Positions 7,161 to 25,000 of a DNA stretch of 64,000 nucleotides are shown in pieces. A program made the translations under genes and the position numbers. This DNA is from Streptomyces sp. SKN60 (GTDB taxonomy: Bacteria; Actinomycetota; Actinomycetes; Streptomycetales; Streptomycetaceae), in NCBI RefSeq assembly GCF_026236535.1, contig NZ_JAHTMW010000008.1, positions 280,617-344,616 on the forward strand. The letters are read 5' to 3'. The notes beneath the pieces are model-generated. The model was not told where the DNA came from. It did no database searches and worked only from the letters and a program-made list of their open reading frames with translations. The stretch's first letter is position 1. The number at the start of each line of letters is the position of its first letter.

Positions 7161-8302
7161 CCCGGACGCCCGACGCGGACGTCGCGGTGGTGGGGCTCGG
7201 CGCCTGGGGTGCCTCGGCCCTGTGGCAGCTGGCCTCGCGCGGCGTACGCGTGCTCGGCTTCGAGCGGTACGGGCTCGGCCACCCCTTCGGCGCGTCGCAC
7301 GGCGGCACCCGGATGTTCCGCGTCACCTGCCTCGAACACCCCGGACTCGTGCCACTGGCCAAGCGGTCCCGGCAGCTGTGGCAGCAGCTGGAGACCCTCA
7401 CCGGCCGCGCCCTCTTCGACCAGGTGGGCGCGGTCCTGATGGGCCCCGCGGACGGACACATCGCGGGCGGTTCGCTGCGGGCCGCCCGGGAGCACGACCT
7501 GCCCGTGGAGACCCTGACCGCCGGCGAGCTGAGCCGCTGGCTGCCGCAGCACGCGGCGTTCCAGGACGGCGACATCGGCGTCCGCGAGCCGGAGGCCGGG
7601 CTCATCCGGCCGGAGGCGGCCGTCCGCGCCGCCGTCGGCGCGGCGGCCGCGGCCGGCGCCCGGGTCCTCACCGACACCCGGGTCACCGCGATCGAACCGG
7701 CCGGCGACGGCATGGTCGTCCGCACCCCCGCCCGTGACTTCCGGGTCGGGCAGGTCGTGGTGACCGCGGGCCCCTGGCTCGACACGCTGGTGCCCGGACT
7801 GCCCCTGGAGACCGTACGGGTCCCCCAGACCTGGTTCCGGCCGGCCGGCGACCCCGCGCCGTTCACCCTCGACCGGCTGCCGCCCTTCATGCGGGAGCTC
7901 GGCGGCCGCGGCGCCATCTGGGGCCACGGCTCCCACGACGGCCCGGACGTCAAACTCGGCCTGGAGGACGGCGGAAGCGCGTTCCGGGTCACCCCCGCCG
8001 ACGACTGCGACCGCGGCGTCACCCCGGAGGACTGGACCGCGGTCTCCGGCCTGCTTGCCGAGGCGGTGCCCGGCATGGGGGCCGTGCCGTCGCGGACCGA
8101 GGTCGGCATGTTCAGCCGCACCCCCGACAAGCAGTTCCTCATCGGCCGCCCGCACGGCGACCCGCGACTGGTCGTCGCCGGCGGCTGCAACTTCCACGGC
8201 TTCAAGCACTCCACCGGCATCGGGGAGGCACTGGCCGACATCGTCCTCGGCCGGCCGACCGGCTGTCCGCTGGGCTTCGCCGATCCCAACCGATTCCTGT
8301 AA
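7157..8302 (+). CDS. NikD / sarcosine-oxidase-like FAD-dependent amine oxidase
   Basis: A 381-residue flavoprotein with an N-terminal dinucleotide-binding motif (VAVVGLGAWGASALWQLASRG), ASHGGTRMFR, and the family C-terminal region FHGFKHSTGIGEALADI. It resembles monomeric sarcosine oxidase, N-methyltryptophan oxidase and NikD, the nikkomycin enzyme that aromatises piperideine-2-carboxylate to picolinate. A picolinate step fits the 3-hydroxypicolinate starter. The cysteine that carries FAD covalently in these relatives (Cys-Met-Tyr-Thr...Thr-Pro-Asp) is glycine here: GMFSRTPDKQF. A lysine in VKLGLE matches the oxygen-activating lysine region. So FAD is probably bound non-covalently. Coupled to the monooxygenase by a 4-base overlap. 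Confidence 0.82.
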   Translation: MTRTPDADVAVVGLGAWGASALWQLASRGVRVLGFERYGLGHPFGASHGGTRMFRVTCLEHPGLVPLAKRSRQLWQQLETLTGRALFDQVGAVLMGPADGHIAGGSLRAAREHDLPVETLTAGELSRWLPQHAAFQDGDIGVREPEAGLIRPEAAVRAAVGAAAAAGARVLTDTRVTAIEPAGDGMVVRTPARDFRVGQVVVTAGPWLDTLVPGLPLETVRVPQTWFRPAGDPAPFTLDRLPPFMRELGGRGAIWGHGSHDGPDVKLGLEDGGSAFRVTPADDCDRGVTPEDWTAVSGLLAEAVPGMGAVPSRTEVGMFSRTPDKQFLIGRPHGDPRLVVAGGCNFHGFKHSTGIGEALADIVLGRPTGCPLGFADPNRFL

Positions 8303-8328
8303 GTCCTCGCCGGGAGAAAGTCTCAAGC

Positions 8329-14767
<6,439 letters not shown>

Positions 14768-14775
<8 letters not shown>

Positions 14776-17700
14776 CGACTCGCAGACGGTGCGGGACCTC
14801 GACATCGCCATCGTCGCCATGGAGGGCCGCTTTCCGGGGGCCCGCGACGTGACGGAGTTCTGGGCCGGCCTGGTGGCCGGCACGGAGTCCGTCCGGCCGG
14901 TCGGCGACGCCGAGTTCCTCGCCGCGGGCGGCGACCCGGCCGCGCTCGGCGACCCGTACCTCGTCAGGGCGGCCGCGGCGATCGACGACGCCGACCTCTT
15001 CGACGCGGACTTCTTCGGCCTGCGGGCCGAGGACGCCGAGCTGATGGACCCGCAGCAGCGCGTCTTCCTGGAGGTCTGCCACCACGCCCTCGAACAGTCG
15101 GGCCACGACCCCGAGCGCTTCGACGGGGTGATCGGCGTCTACGGCGGAGCCAGCCAGAGCCGGTACTACCTGAACCATGTGCGCCCCCGCATGGACGAGT
15201 CGGCCGAGCCGCTGCGCGCCTGGTCGGCGTCGATGGGCAACGACCCCGGCGTCTTCGCCACCCGCGTCGCCTACGCGCTCAACCTGACCGGGCCCGCGCT
15301 CACCGTCCAGACGGCCTGCTCCACCTCGATGGCCGCGATCCACCTCGCCTGCCAGGACCTGCTGTCCTACCGCTGCGACGTGGCGCTCGCCGGCGGCTCG
15401 TCCATCAACCCGGCCGCCCGGCGGGGCTACCGCTACACGCCCGACGGCCCGTTCTCGCCCGACGGCCACGTCCGGGCCTTCGACGCACGGGCCGAGGGCA
15501 TGGTGCCCGGCGACGCCACGGCCGTGGTCGTCCTCAAGCGGCTCACCGACGCGGTGGCCGACGGCGACCGCGTCCGGGCCGTCATCAAGGGCACCGCCCT
15601 CAACAACGACGGCAGCCGCAAGGTCGGCTTCACCGCGCCCAGCCCGCTGGGCCAGGCCGAGGTGATCCTCGCCGCCCACGCGGCCGCCGAGGTCGACGCC
15701 GACACCATCGGCTACGTGGAGGCCCACGGCACGGGCACCCCGGTCGGCGACCCGATCGAAGTCACCGCGCTCACCCAGGCGTTCGCGGAGACCACCACGC
15801 GCACCGGGTTCTGCGCCCTGGGCTCGGTCAAGAGCAACATCGGGCACACCGACGCCGCGGCCGGCGTGGTGGGCCTGATCAAGGCCGCCCTGGTGGTGGA
15901 GCACGGCCAGATCCCGCCCACGCTCCACTACACCGCCCCCAACCCGCTCATCGACCTCGGCTCCTCGCCCTTCCATGTCAACGACCGGCTCACCGAGTGG
16001 CCGGCCGGCCCGACGCCGCGCCGGGCCGGCGTGAGCTCCTTCGGCATCGGCGGGACGAACGTCCACGCCGTCCTCGAAGAGCCCCCCGCGGCCCCCGCCG
16101 CCCCGGCCGCCCCCGCCGCCCCGGCGGCGCCCGAGACCGGCGAGGGCTGGGTCCTGCTGCCCTGGTCGGCCCGGTCCGCCGAGGCCGCCGACCGCCTCGG
16201 CGCCCGGCTCGGCGACCACCTCGCCCGTACTCCCGGCCTCGACCTCGGCGACATGGCGCACACCCTGAGCCAGGGCCGCCGCACCTTCCCGCACCGCCGC
16301 TTCGCCGTCTGCCGCGACCGGGACCAGGCGGTGGCGCTGCTCGGCGCCCCCGGGCCCGCCGCGCCGCCCGTCGACGGCCCCGCCGAGCGGCCCGTCGCCT
16401 TCCTGTTCCCGGGCGGCGGCGCGCAGTACGAGGGCATGGGCCGCGGCCTGTACGAGACCGAGCCGGTCTTCCGCGAGGCGCTCGACCGCTGCGCCGCCAT
16501 CCTGGAGCCCGTCCTGGGCTTCGACGTACGAGCCGTCCTGCACCGCGGGGAGGAGGGCGCCCGGTCGAGCCTGCTGCCCGGGCTCGTCGCGACCGAGTAC
16601 GCCCTCGCCACCCTGCTGATCTCCCGGGGCGTCAGGCCGCAGTCGCTCATCGGGCACTCGGCCGGCGAGTACACCGCCGCCTGCCTGGCCGGGGTGATGT
16701 CCCTGGAGGACATGCTGCCCCTGGTCGCCAAGCGGCAGTGGCTCCTGGAGCGGGCCGGCGGGGTCGCGGTCAGCGTCCGGCTGGGCGAGCGCGAGCTGGA
16801 CGCGTACCTCACCGACCGGCTCTCCCTGGCCACCGTCAACGCGCCCGCCCTGTGCACCGTGTCGGGGCCGGAGGAGGACATCCGGGACCTCGAAGCCCGC
16901 TGGGACGCCGACGGCGTCGAGTACCAGCGGGTCCACTTCCCCAGCGCCGTGCACTCCTGGCTGCTCGACTCCGTCCTGGACGACTTCGCGGCCGAACTCG
17001 CCAAGGTCACCCTGCGGCCGCCCGCCATCCCGTTCGTCTCCAACCTCACCGGCACCTGGATCACCGACGCGGAGGCGACCAGCCCCGACTACTGGCTGCG
17101 GCACACCCGCCGGACCGTGCGCTTCGCCGACGGCCTCGCGGCACTCCGGGCGGGCACGGATCCCGTCCTCGTGGAGGTCGGACCGGGCCGGATCCTCACC
17201 CGGTGCGCCCAGCTGCGGTTCGGCGACGCCGTGCCCACCGTGGAGACCATGCGCCACCCGCGCGCCGAACAGCACGACCAGCAGATGCTGCTCACCGCGC
17301 TCGGCCGGATCTGGCAGCTCGGCGCCCGGCTGACGGGGGAGGACGAGCGGGCCGGCGGCCGCCGGGTCCCGCTGCCCGGCTACCCCTTCGAGCGCAAGCG
17401 GTACTGGCTGGACGAGGTCCGCCCCGCCGCCGCTGCGGCTGCCGCTGTTTCCGCCGTTTCCGTACGCGACCTCGCGGAGGCCGAACGCGAGCTGTGGCGG
17501 AGCACCGGGGTGACCACGGTGCCGGCGCGGCTGCGCGAGGACTTCGACCGGCTCGCCGGTCTGCGGGCCGCCGCGTTCCTGCGCTCGGCGGGCGTGGACA
17601 CCACGGCCGGCCGTACGTACGCCCCCGATGACCTGGTCCGCAGCCTCCGGCCGGCCGGCCCGTACCGCAAGCTCGCGGACGCCCTGCTGCACCTGCTCCA

Positions 17701-19000
17701 GGAGTCGGGGGTGCTGGCCCGCGAGGGCGACCTGCTGCGGTTCACCGGCGGCGGCGACGCCGACGCCGCGGAGGAGGAGCGGCTCACGAGGTCCGTCACC
17801 GAGGCGCACCCGTCGCTCGCGAAGGACCTGGAACTGCTCGACACCTGTCTGGCCGGCTGCGCGGACGTGGTGCGCGGCGACACGGACGGCACCGCGGTGC
17901 TGATCCCCGACGGCCGCACGGACCTCACCGCCTCCGTCCTCGAACCGCACATGGACCAGGGCGACTTCGCCCTGTACCGCATGCTGCTGACCGAGCACGT
18001 CGTCGAGCTGGCGCGCGCGGCCGGCGGCCGCCCGTTCCGGATCCTGGAGACGGGCGCCGGGCGGGGCCGGCTGACCTGGACCGTGGCCGAGGCCCTGCGG
18101 GGCATCCCCGGAGTGCGCTACCACGTCACCGACCTGGGCCGGTCCTTCGTCCTGGAGGCCGAGCGCGAGGCGGCACGGCGGGGCATCGACTTCATGTCCT
18201 TCGGCGTCCTGGACATCGGGCAGGCCGTGGAACCCGAGGAGCTCGGCGGCGCCTTCGACGTGGTGCTCGCCTTCAACGTGCTGCACATCCCCGCCGACCT
18301 GCGGGAGACCACCCGGCACGTCCGGCGGCTGCTGGCCCCCGGCGGCCGGCTGTGCGCCCTGGAGACCGTACGGATGCCCTGGGCGTCCCAGCTGGCCGTG
18401 GGGCTGCTCCCGCAGTGGTGGGCGTTCGAGGACGACCTGCGCCGGCACACGCCGATCCTGCCGGCCGGCCGGTGGCGCGAACTGCTGGTCTCGGAGGACT
18501 TCGACGAGGTCCGGGTCCTCAGCGACGAGCGGGACGACCGGTCGCTGATCCCGCACGCCCTCGTCGTCGGCCGCCGCCCCGCCGCCGACGGTGACGGTGA
18601 CGGTGGTGGCGCCGGGTCCGCGGCCGGGGCCGGGACCGCGCCGGCGCCGGAGGAGACCGGCCCGGCGCGGCAGCCGCGGCCCGCCCTCGGCGTCGCCCAC
18701 CGCGCCCCGTCGACCGACACCGAACGCGTCGTCGCCCGCCACTGGGAGGAGCTCCTGCGCGTCGACGGCATCGGGGCCGACGACAACTTCTTCGACCTCG
18801 GCGGCGAGTCCCTGCTCGCGCTGCGGCTCGTCAAGCGGCTGAGCGACGAACTGGGCGTCGAACTACGGGTGAAGAAGCTCATGGAGCGGCTCACCGTCGC
18901 GACGATGGCCGCCGAGGCCGACGCGCTGCGCGGCGGCGCGGACGCCGCCCCCGCCCCCCGGATCGCCCCCAGCGCACGCCGAGGCCGGCGCACTGGCTGA
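14768..19000 (+). CDS. pyrF: Type I PKS module KS-AT-MT-T (no ketoreductase)
   Basis: A 1410-residue single PKS module. KS: TVQTACSTSM (Cys184), EAHGTGTPVGDP, KSNIGHTDAAAG. AT: GHSAGEYTAA (Ser631) with catalytic His in the unusual SAVHS in place of HAFH or YASH, so extender choice cannot be read. Residues about 890-1290 form a methyltransferase with SAM motif LETGAGRGRLT (about 1092) and VVLAFNVLHI. Carrier motif GGESLLALRL lies near 1346. No KR, DH or TE is seen. It would extend pyridylalanine by two carbons and C-methylate, giving the propionate-like unit of pyridomycin; the hydroxyl of the product then needs a reductase from elsewhere. Letter F is from memory. Confidence 0.87.
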
Positions 19001-19095
19001 CCGCCCACCGCCCCCACCACCCCCACCACTCACATCCCCACCCAGACCTGATCCACCGGCGCAGAGCCGGGTGCTAGCCGCCAAGGAGTACACCG

Positions 19096-22000
19096 ATGCC
19101 GTCAGCTACGACGAGCGAGACGCCGGAGCCGGCCGACGCCCTGGAGTTCCCGGCCACCTACGCCCAGCAGGGACTGTGGTTCTTCTACCGCCTCAACCCG
19201 CACAGCGCCTTCTACAACGTGTCGATGGTGCACCGGCTCACCGGTGAACTGGACACCGCCGTCCTCCGGTCGGCCCTGAACGACGTCGTACGGCGTCACG
19301 AGGCGCTGCGCACCACGTTCCGCGAGCACGAGGGCGAGCTGCGCCAGGTCGTCGCCGAAGCGGTGGACATCGCGCTGCCCGTGCACGAGGCCGCCGGCTC
19401 CCCGGCCGACCGCACGGCCCCGCACGAGGACCCCGCGGTGCGCGAGCAGCTGACCGGGCTCATCCAGGCCCCCTTCGACCTGGAGAACGGCCCGCTGCTG
19501 CGCGCCGCCCTGGTGCGCACCGCGCCCGCCGATCACCTGCTCGTCCTGTCGATGCACCACATCGTCGTCGACGGCTGGTCCCTGGGCATCTTCCTGCGGG
19601 AGCTCGCCGAGGCCTACCGGGCCCGACGCGCGGGCGAGGCCCCGCAACTGCCGGAACTGGACATCCAGTACGGCGACTACGCGGAATGGCAGGCCGAGCA
19701 GCTGCGCGGCCCTGCGCTCGAGGACGGCCTCGCCTACTGGCGTACGCGACTGAGCGGCGATCTGCCCGAGCTGCGGCTGGCGACCGACCGGCCGCGCCCC
19801 GAGACCCGCTCGTTCGCCGGCGCCCGCCTCGACTTCGCCTTCGACGAGCAGCTCACCGCGCGGCTGAAGGAGATGTGCCGGGCCCAGGGCGTCACCCTGT
19901 ACATGGCGCTGTTCGCCGGCGTCTCCGCCCTGCTGCACCGCTACACCGGGCAGGACGACTTCGTCCTCGGCACCCCGATGGCCGGGCGCGACGACGCCCA
20001 GACCCAGCCGCTCATCGGCTCCTTCGTCAACACCCTGCCGATGCGCGCGGACCTCTCGGGCGATCCGTCCTTCACCCGACTCCTGGGCCGCGTACGGGAG
20101 ATGAGCCAGGGCGCCTACGCGCACGACGACATCCCGTTCGAGAAGATCGTGGAGGACGTCGCCCCGCAGCGCGGCATCGGCGCCAACCCGCTGTTCCAGG
20201 TCACCTTCGCGCTCCAGAACTACGAGCTCGGCGGATTCGAGCTCGACGGCGTACGCGCGGAGCGCATCGCCGTCGAGGAGGGCACCGCCCGCTTCGACCT
20301 GGAGGTGCACTGCTGGGACGACCCGCACCGGCTGCGCGGCTCCTTCGTCTACAGCACCGACCTGTTCGACCGCGTCACCATGGAGCGCATGGCGGCGCAC
20401 CTCACCAAGGTGTTCGAGGGTGCGCTGGCGGACCCGTCCCGGACCGTCGGCGAGCTGTCCCTCCTCACGGAGGACGACCGCCGGGTCCTGGACGCGGCCG
20501 CCGGTGCCGGACTCGATGCCGGGTTCGACGCCGACGCCACCGTGCCGGCGCTCTTCGCCGCCCAGGCGGCGGCCCGCCCCGGGGCGATTGCGGTACGGGC
20601 CCCCGGCGCCGCCCTGACCTACGCGGAACTCGACGCGCGCGTGAGCGCCCTCGCGACCCGGCTGCGCGACACCGGGCTCACCCCGGGCACCCGGACCGGC
20701 CTGCACCTCGCCGGCCCGGTCGACGAGCTGGTGGGCACCCTCGCGGTCCTGGCGGCGGGCGGCGTGTGCGTGCCCCTGAACCCGTCCGACGACCCCGCGC
20801 TGCTGCGCCGCTCGGCCCGCCGCACGGGGCTCACTCTGCTGCTCACCCGAGGCGCGGCCGGCGACTGGGCGGACTGCCTCGCCGCCGTGGACCTGGACGG
20901 CATGGACCTCGACGCGGGTCTTCCGGACGCGGCGCAGGCACCCGTACCGCCCGCGGGTTCCGCGCCCGCGCTCCTCCTCGACGTGCCGGGCGGCCCGTAC
21001 GTCCTCGAACACGCGGGGCTCGCCGACCGGCTGGCCCGGCTGGCCGGACTGGCCGAACCGACCACCGCCGACACCGTCGCGCGGCACGCCGCCTGGGGCC
21101 AGGAGCGCGCCGTGTGGGAGGCGCTGCTCCCGGTCTGCCACGGGGCGAGCCTGCTGGCCGGCGACGGGGCCACCGTGGTGATCGCCGCGGACTCCGACCT
21201 GACCGACCTGGCCGGCCCGGCCGCCGTACAGACGCCGGCCGGCTCCCCGCGGGCCCTGCTGTGCCTGGCCTCCGTGCCGTCGCCCGCGCTGCTCCGCCAC
21301 TGCCACGACCGCTTCGGCTCCTCGGCGCGCTGGGTGTACGCCACCCCGCAGGCCGGCCCGGTCGGTGTCGCCGAGGCGACCCCGGCGGACACGGCCCTGC
21401 TCTTCACGCCTCTCCGCCCGGTCCGGGTCCTCGACGCGCACGGAGCCCCCGTCCCGGTCGGCGTCCCCGCCCACGTACACGGCGCCGGTCCCGGTCTGGC
21501 CCGCCCCGTCGCCGGGGACCACCCGGTGGCGTCGGCCGCCGGTGGTGACTCCGGCCGGATCGACGCCGACGGCACGCTGGAGATCCTCGGCCGCCGCCCC
21601 GGCACCGCCGTCGTGTCCGGCGTGTCCGTCGATCTCGCCGAGGTGACCGCGGCGATCCTGGCCGAGCCGGCGGTCGCCGAGGCCGCGGTCGTCGAGCGCC
21701 GTGCCGCCGCCGGGCACACCGAGCTGGTCGGCTACGCCGTCCGCCGTGGCCAGGTGACCGCGCAGCGCGTCGCGCAGGCGGCGCGTGCCGCGCTGCCCGG
21801 CGGCGCCGCTCTGGCCGCGGTCGTGTTCGTGACGGCCCTGCCGCGTACCCCCGGCGGCGGTGTGGACACCACCGCGCTGGGCGAACTCCCGGTCCTCGAC
21901 GCCCAGTTGGCGGGCTCGTGGGAGCAGGCGCTGGCCGAGCGGGGCGCTCCGGCGGTCGTGGTGGTCGCGGAGCGCGACCCGGCGCCGGCCGACGACGACT

Positions 22001-25000
22001 TCGTCGATCCGCGGGCCCTCGCCCGCGACACCGCCGCCGAGCCGGCCCCGGCCCGGCACTCGGACGTGCCGGCGATCAGCAGCGGCGGGCCCGCGCTCGA
22101 CCCCGGTGCGGTGAACCTGGCCGAGGTGCTGCGCCGGGTGGCCGCCGACCCCGCCTCCGGCGACATCGTGTACGTCTCGCCCGACGGGGCGGAGGACCAC
22201 CAGTCGTACGGCGAGCTGCGCGACGAGGCGTCCCGGGTCCTGGGCGGGCTCCGCGCGCGCGGCGCGCGCCCCGGCGACAAGGTGATCCTCCAGCTCGCGG
22301 ACAACCGCGACTTCGTGACCGGCCTGTGGGCCTGTGTCCTCGGCGGGTTCGTCGCCGTGCCCCTCGCCGTGTCCCCCACCTACGCGGAGGACACGGCCGC
22401 CACCAACAAGCTCGCCGGCGCCTGGACGCTGCTCTCGGGTCCGCTGCTGCTCACGGACCGCACGCTCGCGGGCCCGCTGCGCGGCCTCGGCGACCGGCTC
22501 GGCTGGGCGGAGCCGCGGCTCGCCGTGCTCGACGAGCTGCGCGACGGCCCCCGGGCCGACGACTGGCACGACTCCCAGGCGGACGACCTGGTCCTCCTGC
22601 TGCTGACCTCCGGCAGCACCGGCCGTCCCAAGGCGGTCGAGCTGCGGCACGGCAACGTGCTGACCCGCACGGCGGCAGCGCAGCACGTCTACGAACTGAC
22701 CTGCCGGGACGTCTCGTTCAACTGGATGCCGCTGGACCACGTCGGCGGCATCGTGATGTCCCACATCCGCGACGTCTTCGTCGGCTGCCGGCAGATCCAG
22801 GCCCCCACCCAGTGGGTGCTCGCCGATCCGCTGCGCTGGACGGCGAAGATGGCCGAGCACCGGGTGACGACCACCTGGGCCCCGAACTTCGCCTTCGGCC
22901 TGATCGCCGAGCGCGCCGCCCAGCTCGCCGGGCAGGACTGGGACCTCAGCGCCCTGCGCGTGGTCATCAACGGCGGCGAGGCCATCGTCCCCCGGGTCAC
23001 CCGGCGCTTCATGGAGGCGCTGGCCCCGCTCGGGCTGCCCGCCACCGCCATGCGTCCGGCCTGGGGCATGTCGGAGACGTCCTCGGGCGAGGTAGACGAC
23101 CGCTTCGACCCGGCGGCCTGCGCCGACGACGCCCAGTTCGTCCAAGTCGGCGCCCCCTTCCCGGGGTTCACCATGCGGATCGTCGACGGGGACGACACCG
23201 TCGTCCACGAGGGGGTGCCCGGCCGGCTCCAGGTCAGGGGACCGGCGGTCACCTCCGGCTACCACCTGAACCCGGAGCAGAACGCGGAGTCGTTCACCGA
23301 GGACGGCTGGTTCGAGACCGGCGACCTCGCCGTGCTGTGGGACGGCAGGCTGACGATCACCGGCCGGGCCAAGGACGCCATCATCATCAACGGCCACAAC
23401 TTCCACTGCCACGAGCTGGAGGAGTGCGTCGAGGAGCTCGACGAGGTCGAGCGGTCCTTCACCGCGGCCTGCGCGGTGCGCACCGCCGACAGCTCCACGG
23501 ACGAACTGGCCCTGTTCTTCTGCCTCAAGGACGGGGTGGCCGACGCCGAGGCCATCGCCCGCATCCGCGCCAAGCTGCTGCGCGAGGCCGGGGTCAACGC
23601 CTCCTATCTGGTGCCCGTCACCCGGGACCGCATCCCCAAGACCGAGATCGGCAAGATCCAGCGCAGCCTGCTGCGCAAGGAGTTCGAGGCCGGCGCGTTC
23701 GCGGCCGAACTGCGGGGCACCGGAGCCGTGACGGACGACGGCACCGCCCTGCCCAACTGGTTCCACCGGCCCGTGTGGCGGCGGGCCGCGGCCGGCCCCC
23801 GGCCCCTCGCGCCGGCCACCGGCCACACCCTGCTCGTCGCCGACGGGCACGGCCTCGCGGACGCCCTGGCCGGCCTGCTCCGTGCCCGGGGCGAGCGCTG
23901 CACCGTCCTCCCCGCCGACACCGCCCGCACCACCGACACCGCACACGCCCGGGAGGCGTACGGCGCCGTCGACCGCGTCGTCCACCTCGCCGGCTGCGCC
24001 CCGTACCAGGAGCTGCCCGCCGGTACGGAGGAGCTCGCCACGGCCTACCGCGAAGGGCCGCTGGCCGTCGCCGAGCTCGCCGGCGCCGTGGCCCGGGCCA
24101 ACCCCGAAGGCCGCCCGGTGACCCTGGCCGTGGTCGCCACCCACAGCCAGTGGGTGCGCGAGGGCGACCGCGTGATGCCCGAGCGGGGCGCCTCGGCCGG
24201 CGTGGTGAAGTCCGCCGGCCAGGAGTACGACTGGCTGCGCGCCACCCACCTCGACGTGGAGCCGCAGCAGCCCGCCGACCTGGCGCACCGGATCCTGGAG
24301 CTCCTGGACGCCGCCGGCAACGAGCCCGAGCAGGTGCTGCGCGGCGGCGAGCGCTGGGTGCGTCGTATCGAGCGGCTGCCCGCCGCCCCGTCCGCGGCCG
24401 TCGGGCTCACCCGGGGCGAACTCGTCGTCGTCAGCGGAGGCCTGGGCGGCCTCGCCGTCGAGACCGCCGCCCACCTGCTCTCCGCATATGGCGTACGGCT
24501 GCTGCTGCTCGGCCGTACCGCCCTGCCCTCCGAGGACGGCTGGGACGAGGCGCTCGCCGCCGGCGGGCGGACCGCCGAGCGGATCGCCGCCCTGCGCCGG
24601 CTGCGCGCCCTGGGCGAGGTGCACTACGCGGCCGCCGACGTCACCGACGAGGCCGCCGTGCGCGTGGCCCTCCACGACGCCGAGCAGCGCTTCTCGGCGC
24701 GGGCGGCCACGGTCCTGCACCTCGCCGGCCACTTCCACGAGGCCCCGGTGACCGAGGCCTCGGAGGCAGACTGGGCGGAGGTCACCCGGGCCAAGGTGCT
24801 CGGCGCCGCCGTCCTGCACCGGCTGATGAAGGACCGGCCGGGGGCGCGCTTCCTGTCGTACTCCTCGGTCAACGGCTTCTTCGGCGGCGCCAACGTCTCC
24901 GGATACGCCGCCGCCAACGCCTTCCTGGACGCGCTGGCCGTCCACCAGTCCACCGCGCACGGCATGCGCGCCCAGAGCCTGGGCTGGACCATGTGGGACG

